DNA of 64,000 nt, taken from NCBI GenBank assembly GCA_020161775.1, contig JAIUOW010000014.1, positions 79,748 through 143,747 of the forward strand, in the 5' to 3' direction. Shown piece by piece: positions 28,308 to 35,959 of the stretch. This DNA is from Pseudomonadota bacterium. GTDB lineage: Bacteria; Pseudomonadota; Gammaproteobacteria; Burkholderiales; Burkholderiaceae_C. How positions within the stretch are numbered: the stretch's first letter is position 1; each line of letters opens with the position of its first letter. Below the pieces are notes generated by a model, which saw only the letters and a program-made list of their open reading frames with translations, had not been told where the DNA came from and did no database searches. Made by a program: the position numbers and the translations under genes.

Positions 28308-31300
28308 TCAGGCCGCCGCGTGCAGCGCCGGCGGCAGCGAATCGTCCTGCAGGGTAAAGAAGAAGGTGGCGCCGCCTTCGGGGCCCGAATACGCCCAGAC
28401 ACGGCCTTGGTGGCGGTCAATGATGCGCTTGACCGTGGCCAGGCCAATGCCGGTGCCGGGAAATTCGCGCTCCGTATGCAGGCGCTGGAATGCGCCGAAC
28501 AGCTTGGCGGCATAGGCCATGTCAAAGCCGGCGCCGTTGTCGCGCACGAAGTAGGCGCCGCCCGCATCGCGCCCAAAGCTGATTTCGGCCAGCGGCTTGT
28601 GCGAGGAGAACTTCCAGGCGTTGGCCAGCAGGTTCTGCATCACGATGCGGATCAACCGGGGGTCGGCCTGCACGCGCAGGCCGGGCTCAACCTGCAGGCG
28701 GACCTGGCGCAAGGGCTCGCGAGCCTGCAGCTCGTGCAGCACCTCGTGCGCCATGGCGCTCAGGTCCACTTCGCGGTAGTGCATCTGGGCGCGCGACACC
28801 TGGGCCAGCGACAGCAGGTCCTCGATCAGCTCGCTCATGCGGCCCACGCCGGCCTCGATGCGATTCATATAGTGGCGCGCCCGCTCGCCCTGGGCATCAC
28901 CCAGCTCGCGCCGCAGCAGCTTGGTAAACCCGTCCATGGCCTGCAGCGGCGCGCGCAGGTCGTGCGAGACGGAATAGGAAAACGCCTCCAGTTCCTCGTT
29001 GGACCGCTTGAGCGCCTCTTCGTAGGCCTTCAGCTCGGTGATGTCAGCGTCGATGCCGACCCAGAAGCTCACCTGGCCAGCAGCGTCCAGCACCGGCACG
29101 GCGCGGTAAGACATCGTGTGGTAACGCCCGTCGTAACCGCGCAGGCGCCGCACGCCGCGGAAGGGGGCGCCGGCAGCCTGGTTGCGTTGCCAGTTGGTAA
29201 TCGTCTCCTCGCGGTCGTCCGGATGCAACCGATCGACCCAGCTGGCGCCCAGGCCTTCGGGCGGCTGACAACCCGTCAGTTCGTACCAGTGGCGGTTGAT
29301 GTAGGTCACACGGCCCTCGGTGTCGGCCGTCCACACCACCTGCGGCGCCTGCTCGGCCAGCGCGCGAAACAGCGCCTCCTGGCGCGTCAGCTCGGCGGTG
29401 CGCTGCGCAATGCGCGCCTCCAGGTCCACGTTCAGGCTGCGCACCTCTTCAATCAGGCGAGCCTTCTCGATGGCCGTCGTGGCCAGGTGCGCCAGCTCGA
29501 TCGCCACGTATTCGTCCTGCCGGGAGAATTCGCCCTCGTACCGGTCCGACAGCTGCAGCACGCCCATGTTGCGGCCGTCCGAGGCGATCAGCGGCACCGC
29601 CAGCCAGCCGTTCATCGGCGGATGGTTCGCCGCATGCGCGCCAAACCCGCGCCAGCGCGGATGCGCGAGCAACTGCGCCTGCGTCATGCGAACGGGCTTG
29701 TTGGTCTCGCACACCATGGCATAGATGCCGCCACCGTCAGGCATGGGCAGCTCCCGGTTCTTCCATGGGTCGTACTTTTCGGACAGCGAAAAGGCGTGAA
29801 CGAAATGTCCCTGCTCCATGTCGCTGCTGATGCTGATCACCGCCTGGTGCGCACACACCACGCCACGGGCCTGCTCCACCACTTCCTGCAAGGTCGCCTG
29901 CAGGCTGGCCTGCTGCGTGATGACCTGCGCGGCATCGGCGGCGCGCTGCAGCGTGTAGACATGCTCCTGCACCTCGGCCTCGGCGCGCCTGCGCGCGCTG
30001 ACGTCACGCTCCACCGCAATGAAGTGCGTCAGCTTGCCGCCGTCGTCAAACAGCGGCGCGATGTCAATTTCAACCCAGTACGGCTCGCCCGCCCGGTTGT
30101 GGTTGATGATTTCCTCGCGCACGGGCTGGCGCCGCGCGAGGGCGTCGCGGATGCGCGCGAGCGCAATGCGGTCAGTGTCCGGCCCCTGCAGCACGCGCGG
30201 CGATTTGCCCACCAGCTCGCTGGCACGGTAGCCCGTCATACGTTCCACGGCGTCGTTGGCATAGACGATGCGCGGCCCCGGTGCGTCCAGCGGATCGGCC
30301 TCGGTGATGATCACCACGTCGTTGAGCCGGCTGACCGCGTTGCGCAGCAGGAGCAGCTCGGCCTGGGCCTGCTTGCGCGCCGTGATGTCCTGCACCACGC
30401 CGGCCCGGCGCACGGGCATGCCCGCGTCGTCGTGGTACACCCGGCCCATCTGGTGCATCCACCGCACTTCGCCGTCCGGGCGGACGATACGGTATTCCAT
30501 CTCCAGCGAGGTTCCGTGACGAATGGCTTCCTTGCGCCGCTGCAGGAAAGCCGCGCGGTCGTCGGGGTGCATGGACTGCATCATCGAATCAATCCGCCCG
30601 TCGAAGCTGCCGGGCGCCACGCCAAACAGGGTGTACACCTCGTCTGACCACCACAGCAGGTTGGTGGACAGGTCCAGCTCCCAATTGCCGATGCGCCCGA
30701 TCTCCTGTGCCTCCAGCAGCCGGTGCTGGGCCTGGCGCAGATCCGCCAGGCTGCGGGCCTGATCCAGCTGGAGCTGGCGCATGCCGGTGATGTCGGCCAT
30801 CATCACCAGCGCACCCACGATCTCGGCGCCATTGCGCATGGGCCGGTAGCTGCAACGCAGCACGCGGCCCTCGGGTACCTTGGCGTTGCGGATCTCGATG
30901 TCCAGGTCGCGTCCGCTTTCACCGCGCAGCGCGCGCGGCAGCGGCAGGTCCGCGGTGGGCACATGCTGGTCTGTGCCGGGCAGGTACACGCCATAGTGCG
31001 CCGACCATGTTTCCTGCGCGGGCAGCGTCGGCTCCAGGTCAAACAGCTGCATGGAAGGCTCGTTCTTGAGCAGCACGCGGCCCTTGCTGTCCACCGCCAC
31101 CAGCACCTCCTGCATGCTGTTGAGCACCAGGTCCAGCGTGGCATAAGCCTGGCGGCTGTGGGCCAGCTCGGTTTCCAGCGACTGCTCGCGCAGTTGCAGC
31201 GACTCCGCCATGAGGTTGAAGCCGTTGGCAATGCGTGCAAATTCGTTGGTCGCGCGCGGCGCCTGTACCGCCAGCCGCGTGTCCAGCTTGCCGCGGCTGA

Positions 31301-32291
31301 TGCGCTGCGTGGCCGCCAGGATCTGGCGGGCCGGGCCGGCAATGATGGCGCCGCCCACCAGCCAGGCCGCCAGGCTGCCCAGCAGCGCCACCATCGACAC
31401 CAGCAACAGCTCGCGCGCCAGCCATTCACGCCCGGGCGCAACCACCTGGTCGCGGTCGATGTTGACCAGCACGAAAAGGCTGCCCTGCGCCGCGCCGCGC
31501 CCGGGCATGAGGGCGAACAGACGCATGTTGCCTTGCGCGTCCAGCCCCTCGCCCATCAACGGCTGGCCCGCACGGACGGCGTCCTTCAACGCCTGGCTGG
31601 CGACGGTGCGGCCTACCGGGAACTGCGAATTGCTGGTTGCCAGCACGGTGGCGTTGCGGTCCAGCACCGCCATGCGTGCGCCGGGCGGCAGCTGCACGCC
31701 TTCCAGCGAGCGTGCCAGCTCCCGCAGGTTCATGGCAGCAAAAGCAACCGCCTGGACCTGGTTGTCTGCATCCAGCAGCGGCATGGCAAAGGTAATCACC
31801 GGCACCCGTGACAGGCGGCCTTCCTGGTATTCGCTGATGGTGAACTTCCGGTTCGCCAGGACCTCCCGGAAATACGCGCGGTCGCTCACATTGGTCTTGC
31901 TCTTGCTGTCCAGCGCGTTGCAACGCGTGTAGCCGTCGGCCCCCGTCAGGCCCAGGTTGGCGTAAGCCGGAAAGCGCCCCTTGAACCGGTCAAAGTAGGC
32001 GTCACAGCGGAAGTTCTTGCCGTCGTACAGGTCAGGCAGGTTGACCATGGCCGTCAACAGCAGCCGGGAGGACTCCGCCACGCGCTCCTGGTTGGCCGCG
32101 GCCAGTGACGCGGCCAGCTCCAGGCTGGCGCGGGTGCGCGCCAGCTCCAGGTCGGCCTGGCTCGCGGCACGGTAGAGCGAGAACATCAAAAGCGGCGCGA
32201 TTGCCGCGATCACCAGCAACACCAGCCGCGCGCGCAGGCCGAAGCTGCTGGCCCAGGCGGCAGTGGATTGAAGGAGGGACGCCGGGTTCAC
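28308..32291 (-). CDS. Multi-PAS/GAF sensor histidine kinase
   Basis: A 1327-residue membrane kinase. An N-terminal transmembrane helix (about 20-40) is followed by a periplasmic Cache-like sensor region (about 45-290), a second membrane helix (about 296-318) and HAMP. Then come three PAS domains (about 390-770), a GAF domain (about 800-960) and a further PAS (about 985-1100). HisKA has the phospho-His at about 1110 in SYSVSHDLRAPLQ, and HATPase_c ends with GTGIGLATVKRII. The third PAS resembles a LOV domain but has GKSPRVLQGPDTD, lacking the photoreactive Cys. Signals are unknown. The response regulator is encoded just upstream. Confidence 0.92.
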   Translation of the reverse strand: MNPASLLQSTAAWASSFGLRARLVLLVIAAIAPLLMFSLYRAASQADLELARTRASLELAASLAAANQERVAESSRLLLTAMVNLPDLYDGKNFRCDAYFDRFKGRFPAYANLGLTGADGYTRCNALDSKSKTNVSDRAYFREVLANRKFTISEYQEGRLSRVPVITFAMPLLDADNQVQAVAFAAMNLRELARSLEGVQLPPGARMAVLDRNATVLATSNSQFPVGRTVASQALKDAVRAGQPLMGEGLDAQGNMRLFALMPGRGAAQGSLFVLVNIDRDQVVAPGREWLARELLLVSMVALLGSLAAWLVGGAIIAGPARQILAATQRISRGKLDTRLAVQAPRATNEFARIANGFNLMAESLQLREQSLETELAHSRQAYATLDLVLNSMQEVLVAVDSKGRVLLKNEPSMQLFDLEPTLPAQETWSAHYGVYLPGTDQHVPTADLPLPRALRGESGRDLDIEIRNAKVPEGRVLRCSYRPMRNGAEIVGALVMMADITGMRQLQLDQARSLADLRQAQHRLLEAQEIGRIGNWELDLSTNLLWWSDEVYTLFGVAPGSFDGRIDSMMQSMHPDDRAAFLQRRKEAIRHGTSLEMEYRIVRPDGEVRWMHQMGRVYHDDAGMPVRRAGVVQDITARKQAQAELLLLRNAVSRLNDVVIITEADPLDAPGPRIVYANDAVERMTGYRASELVGKSPRVLQGPDTDRIALARIRDALARRQPVREEIINHNRAGEPYWVEIDIAPLFDDGGKLTHFIAVERDVSARRRAEAEVQEHVYTLQRAADAAQVITQQASLQATLQEVVEQARGVVCAHQAVISISSDMEQGHFVHAFSLSEKYDPWKNRELPMPDGGGIYAMVCETNKPVRMTQAQLLAHPRWRGFGAHAANHPPMNGWLAVPLIASDGRNMGVLQLSDRYEGEFSRQDEYVAIELAHLATTAIEKARLIEEVRSLNVDLEARIAQRTAELTRQEALFRALAEQAPQVVWTADTEGRVTYINRHWYELTGCQPPEGLGASWVDRLHPDDREETITNWQRNQAAGAPFRGVRRLRGYDGRYHTMSYRAVPVLDAAGQVSFWVGIDADITELKAYEEALKRSNEELEAFSYSVSHDLRAPLQAMDGFTKLLRRELGDAQGERARHYMNRIEAGVGRMSELIEDLLSLAQVSRAQMHYREVDLSAMAHEVLHELQAREPLRQVRLQVEPGLRVQADPRLIRIVMQNLLANAWKFSSHKPLAEISFGRDAGGAYFVRDNGAGFDMAYAAKLFGAFQRLHTEREFPGTGIGLATVKRIIDRHQGRVWAYSGPEGGATFFFTLQDDSLPPALHAAA

Positions 32292-32354
32292 CGGGCCAGT
32301 TTACGCCCGGGTCAATGGCCACCCAATAGGTTTTGACCCCGGGTTTGCCGGGGT

Positions 32355-32789
32355 TCAGGCCGCTTCGTTGACGCTGAGCCAATACACCTGCAGTTTGGCC
32401 AGTTGATCGGTAAACCGGTCAAAGTCCACCGGCTTGCGCACGAAGCTGTTGGCGCCGCAGCGGTAGCTGGCCTGAATGTCCTCTTGCTCGCTGGAAGAGC
32501 TGAGCACCACGACCGGGATGGTGTCGGTGCGCGGATCGGCACGCATGCGCTGCAGGACTTCATGACCCGACAGCTTGGGCAGCTTCAGGTCCAGCAGCAC
32601 CAGGGCAGGCTGGTCGTGCACATCGCGGTGCGTGTACGCACCCTGCGCAAACAGGTAGTCCAGCGCCTGCACCCCATCGGTGGCAACCGCAATATCGCCC
32701 ACCAGACCGCTTTCACGCAAGGTCAGCGTGGTGAACTCCAGGTGATCAGGGTTGTCCTCAACGACAAGGACGTTTTTCTTGTAGTGCAT
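32355..32789 (-). CDS. Single-domain response regulator (Rcp1-like)
   Basis: A 144-residue receiver-only protein. VVEDNPDHLEF carries the acidic pair, LVLLDLKLPKLSG the phospho-acceptor Asp, VVLSSSSEQEDI the switch Ser, and SFVRKPVDFDRF the conserved Lys. The inserted loop YTHRDVHDQP before the phospho-site is typical of the Rcp1-type regulators paired with phytochrome-like kinases. It is encoded 63 bases upstream of the giant kinase and is probably its partner. With no output domain, it must signal by protein contact or shuttle phosphate. Confidence 0.92.
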   Translation of the reverse strand: MHYKKNVLVVEDNPDHLEFTTLTLRESGLVGDIAVATDGVQALDYLFAQGAYTHRDVHDQPALVLLDLKLPKLSGHEVLQRMRADPRTDTIPVVVLSSSSEQEDIQASYRCGANSFVRKPVDFDRFTDQLAKLQVYWLSVNEAA

Positions 32790-32854
32790 TGCGGGCTTGG
32801 GGTACGTACTCCCGCATCTTACCAATCGCGCAACAATTTGTAACCCGTTTGAGG

Positions 32855-33760
32855 CTACCAGGGCGGCACCGGGTCGTCGCGCAGTTCATTGCGCAGGCTT
32901 GCGTAGTCGGGCATCACCGTGGCCACCGTGTCCCAGAAGCGCGGGCTGTGGTCCATCACGCGCAGGTGGCTCAGCTCGTGAGCCACCACGTAGTCGATCA
33001 CCGACTGGCGCAGATGGATCAGCCGCCAGTTCAGGCGGATGGCGCCGTCGGCGCTGGCGCTGCCCCAGCGCGTGCCCGCGCTGGACAGGCTGAGCTTGCG
33101 CCAGCGCACGCCCAGCAGCGGGGCAAAGTGGTCCAGCCGCTCGGTGAACAGGCGCCTGGCCTGGCGCATCAGCCAGGCTTGTACTGCGTCCCGGATCTGT
33201 TCGGGCTTGGCATGCTGCGGCAAGCCCACATGCAGCGTCAGGCGCGGCACGCCGGGCAACGCATCGGCATCGCTGTTGAGCACGGCGCCCACGGCGTCAA
33301 ATCCATGCCGAGGGTCCAGCACCACGATCACGCTCTGGCCCAGGAACGGGATGGTCGTGCCGTCCTTCCATTCAATGCGGGCGGAGTCCAGCCGCTGGCG
33401 GCGCTCCTGCATTTCGTCCAGCTTCTTCACGATCCAGCCGGATTTTTCGCGCACGGCCGCGTCGATCTCATACAACGGCACCCATTTGGGCGCGCTCACC
33501 ACCAGCCCGTCGGGCCCGACCACAAAGCCGATGGTGCGCCGCTTGCCCCGGCGGAATTCATAGGCCACATGGGTGCTGCCCAGCAGCGCTTCGCGGTTGG
33601 CACGGGGGTGACGAAAACTGGCAGGCACCAGCACCTGTTGCAGCGTCTGCGCGGGCTGCGACGGGCCGGTGAAGGCCGGCGCGGCAACGGCAGGGGCAGG
33701 TGGCGGCGCGGGGGGCTGCGGATCGAACAGGTCGAGGGTGAACTGGAGGAGCCGCTGCAT
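32855..33760 (-). CDS. YgjP-like M48/DUF45 metal-dependent hydrolase
   Basis: A 301-residue protein with the zinc metalloprotease signature VVAHELSHLRVMDHSPRFW (HExxH with a third His downstream), preceded by the SLSSAGTRWGSASADGAIRLNWRLIHL strand-helix unit of the YgjP/DUF45 group. The N-terminal 40 residues are proline/alanine-rich, without a clear signal. Peptidase activity is presumed but not demonstrated for most members. It is the last gene of the glyQ-glyS-gmhB-plsC run. Confidence 0.9.
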   Translation of the reverse strand: MQRLLQFTLDLFDPQPPAPPPAPAVAAPAFTGPSQPAQTLQQVLVPASFRHPRANREALLGSTHVAYEFRRGKRRTIGFVVGPDGLVVSAPKWVPLYEIDAAVREKSGWIVKKLDEMQERRQRLDSARIEWKDGTTIPFLGQSVIVVLDPRHGFDAVGAVLNSDADALPGVPRLTLHVGLPQHAKPEQIRDAVQAWLMRQARRLFTERLDHFAPLLGVRWRKLSLSSAGTRWGSASADGAIRLNWRLIHLRQSVIDYVVAHELSHLRVMDHSPRFWDTVATVMPDYASLRNELRDDPVPPW

Positions 33761-33771
33761 GGACGGCGAGT

Positions 33772-34506
33772 TTACCGGTAGGCCTCGGGATCGAGCCGGC
33801 GCATTTCGGATTCGATCCAGGCTTCGACCTCGCGCATCAGCTCGTCAGGCTCGCGCCCGGCGCTGGGGATGGGCTTGCCAATCGACACGTCCACCACGCC
33901 GGGCAGCTTGACGAAGGCCTTGCGCGGCCAGCATTTCGCGGACGTCACCGCAATGGGGATCACGGGCGCGCCGGTTTCCACCGCCAGCCGCGTGCCACCG
34001 CTCTTGTAGGTGCCTTTTTGCCCACGCGGTATGCGCGTGCCTTCGGGGAACATGATGACCCAGATGCCCTGGGCCAGCAGGCGCTTGCCCTGCTCCACCA
34101 CCTTGTTGAAGGCCTGGGCACGCTGGCTGCGGTCGATGTGGATCATGTCCATGCGGCCCATGGCCCAGCCGAAAAACGGCACGTAGATGAGCTCTTTCTT
34201 GAACACGTAGGCCAGCGGGTGCGGCATGAGCGTTGGCATCAGGAAGGTCTCGAACGTGGACTGGTGCTTGACCAGCAGGATGGCCGGGCTGGTCTTGCCC
34301 TGGGGCAGGTTGTCCATGCCGCTCACGCGCACCTGGATGCCGCACAGGATGCGCGCGCCGGCGATCTGCCAGCGCAGCCAGCGCGCGGCCTTCCAGTACA
34401 TCTGCTCGCCGTTGGCCCACAACGAGGCGGTGACCATCCAGATGCCCCAGGGAATCACGGTCACCAGCATCAGCAGGGCGTGCAAAACGGAACGGATGAA
34501 TGCCAT
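33772..34506 (-). CDS. plsC: 1-acyl-sn-glycerol-3-phosphate acyltransferase
   Basis: A 244-residue membrane-bound acyltransferase that makes phosphatidic acid. The start MAFIRSVLHALLMLVTVIPW gives an N-terminal hydrophobic anchor. The catalytic motif NH/H-x4-D appears as LVKHQSTFETF, with Glu replacing the usual Asp (HxxxxE). MFPEGTRIPRGQ is the conserved substrate-binding motif. It lies between gmhB and the metallopeptidase gene, as in many Burkholderiales. Confidence 0.92.
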   Translation of the reverse strand: MAFIRSVLHALLMLVTVIPWGIWMVTASLWANGEQMYWKAARWLRWQIAGARILCGIQVRVSGMDNLPQGKTSPAILLVKHQSTFETFLMPTLMPHPLAYVFKKELIYVPFFGWAMGRMDMIHIDRSQRAQAFNKVVEQGKRLLAQGIWVIMFPEGTRIPRGQKGTYKSGGTRLAVETGAPVIPIAVTSAKCWPRKAFVKLPGVVDVSIGKPIPSAGREPDELMREVEAWIESEMRRLDPEAYR

Positions 34507-34528
34507 GGCGATAACGGAAAAAGGGGGA

Positions 34529-35098
34529 CTAGATCGCGATTTTGGGAAGGACGGCCCGTGCCAGCAGCGCATCGGCAAAGGCCGCCAGGCTGTCGTGCAC
34601 CACGGTGCCGGGCGGGAAGGTACCAGGCAGCGGCACGCCGCGGTACTGCGCGCCCTTGCCGGTCAGCACCAGGTGAGGCTCGCAGCCCACCAGGGCGCCG
34701 GCCTGCACGTCACGCAGGCTGTCGCCCACGCAGGGCACGCCCTTGAGGTCGATGCCGTAGCGCTCGCCCACCTGCTCGAACAGGCCGGGCAATGGCTTGC
34801 GGCAGGTGCAGGCTTCCTCGGGGCTGTGCGGGCAATAGAACACGGCGTCAATGCGCCCGCCGTGCGCCGCCAGCAGCTTGTGCATCTTGGCATGCATGGC
34901 GTTGAGCGACGCCACGTCAAACAGCCCCCGGCCCAGGCCCGACTGGTTGGACACCACCACGACGTGCCAGCCGGCATGGTTCAGCTTCGCAATCGCCTCC
35001 AGCGAGCCGGGCAGCGGCAGCCATTCATCAGCCGTCTTGACGAAGTCATCGCTGTCGGCGTTGATGGTGCCGTCGCGGTCGAGGATGACGAGTTTCAT
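34529..35098 (-). CDS. gmhB: D-glycero-D-manno-heptose-1,7-bisphosphate 7-phosphatase
   Basis: A 189-residue HAD phosphatase of lipopolysaccharide heptose synthesis. Motif I is VILDRDGTIN, VVSNQSGLGRGLF is motif II, and the zinc site is CPHSPEEACTCRKP, the hallmark of GmhB. The SLRDVQAGALVGCEPHLV segment carries the last HAD motif. The start overlaps the nucleotidyltransferase stop by ATGA, so the inserted pair is translationally coupled to this housekeeping gene. Confidence 0.95.
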   Translation of the reverse strand: MKLVILDRDGTINADSDDFVKTADEWLPLPGSLEAIAKLNHAGWHVVVVSNQSGLGRGLFDVASLNAMHAKMHKLLAAHGGRIDAVFYCPHSPEEACTCRKPLPGLFEQVGERYGIDLKGVPCVGDSLRDVQAGALVGCEPHLVLTGKGAQYRGVPLPGTFPPGTVVHDSLAAFADALLARAVLPKIAI

Positions 35099-35634
35099 GG
35101 GGTTCCCAGCTCCTGGCTCTCAACAGCTCGCCGCTGCGCCCATGCGACGATGGCGTCTACCGGATGGGACTGCGGGTCAAGCTGGCGAATCCGATCAATC
35201 AGGACGTCGATTTTGACGTGCCCGTTTCGAAGCAACTCACCAACAAACTCCGCATCTTTTTCGCGCATGGCCACGCATTTCGACACGCTGAGGTCGTGTA
35301 ATTCCGGGCAAATCGCCGTAATGTCACCAAAATAGTGAAGCGATGCCCGGGACATCCAGTCAGCAGGCATGACAGCGGTCTCAGGCCCCACACCATCTGC
35401 GTGATAGCCAAATTCGTCATGAAACTGCGACAGGGCGCCAATCGTTCCATCGATGAGGTCAGCTTTCTCAGGTGCGGTGGCGGGGTACAAGTCGATTTCG
35501 TCAGACAGCGTCAACCTGCCCTCAGGCCTGTCCAGAGCCAGCAGCACGGCCTGGCTGCCGACAAGAACAAACGATTTTTCGCCAGAGATGGTCGAAGCGG
35601 CGCGCAACACGTGAAGCAGTTGATCCAGCGTCAT
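35095..35634 (-). CDS. DUF6036-type nucleotidyltransferase
   Basis: A 179-residue protein of the DUF6036 minimal nucleotidyltransferase group. It shows the FVLVGSQAVLL helix-turn, an acidic pair in LTLSDEIDLYP, the conserved FHDEFGYHADGVGPETAVMPADW block, and a C-terminal LSVSKCVAMREKDAEFVGELLRNG helix. Relatives are often found with a small partner and are regarded as toxin-antitoxin-like. The tract is visibly less GC-rich (52% in the 60 bases from 35221, versus 73% from 36301 in glyS). It lies between glyS and gmhB, with ATGA overlaps at both ends. Confidence 0.82.
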   Translation of the reverse strand: MTLDQLLHVLRAASTISGEKSFVLVGSQAVLLALDRPEGRLTLSDEIDLYPATAPEKADLIDGTIGALSQFHDEFGYHADGVGPETAVMPADWMSRASLHYFGDITAICPELHDLSVSKCVAMREKDAEFVGELLRNGHVKIDVLIDRIRQLDPQSHPVDAIVAWAQRRAVESQELGTP

Positions 35635-35948
35635 GCCGCCATCGCTTCACGCCGGATACGCTGACGCTCGGCCTCATCCAGCAAGAAACCCAAAGGGGAG
35701 ACGCTGCGCAATGTAGCGGCCTCATCGGTCTGCGTGCAGACAATCTGCTCCAGTCGGTTGACGTCGCCACCCAACAGACTGCGCCAGCGCCCGCGGTACC
35801 GCGCGCCAGCAGGCGACGCCCCATTGGCTTCCCATCGATCAAGGACTGCCAGTGCCTGATCGGCGCTTCGTGGATCTTCACGCAGGCGCTGTAGAGCCAC
35901 CTTGTGAAAGGCCAGTGTGAAGCGGTCAATCTGCTGATGAGTCGGCAT
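35631..35948 (-). CDS. Small partner of the nucleotidyltransferase, possible antitoxin
   Basis: A 105-residue protein starting MPTHQQIDRFTLAFHKVALQRLRED. It has no named domain known to me. It is helical and highly charged and ends DEAERQRIRREAMAA. Its stop overlaps the nucleotidyltransferase start by ATGA, and it follows glyS by 11 bases. The order small gene then nucleotidyltransferase gene is common for such pairs. Antitoxin function is inference from pairing and size only. Confidence 0.65.
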   Translation of the reverse strand: MPTHQQIDRFTLAFHKVALQRLREDPRSADQALAVLDRWEANGASPAGARYRGRWRSLLGGDVNRLEQIVCTQTDEAATLRSVSPLGFLLDEAERQRIRREAMAA

Positions 35949-35959
35949 AGCGATTCAAA

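Noticed and set aside
28149-30647. Plus-strand frame of 832 codons opposite the giant kinase
   Set aside because: Composition (His, Gln, Arg, Val) is typical of antisense readings of GC-rich genes. No recognisable motif is present, and the kinase on the other strand is certain.
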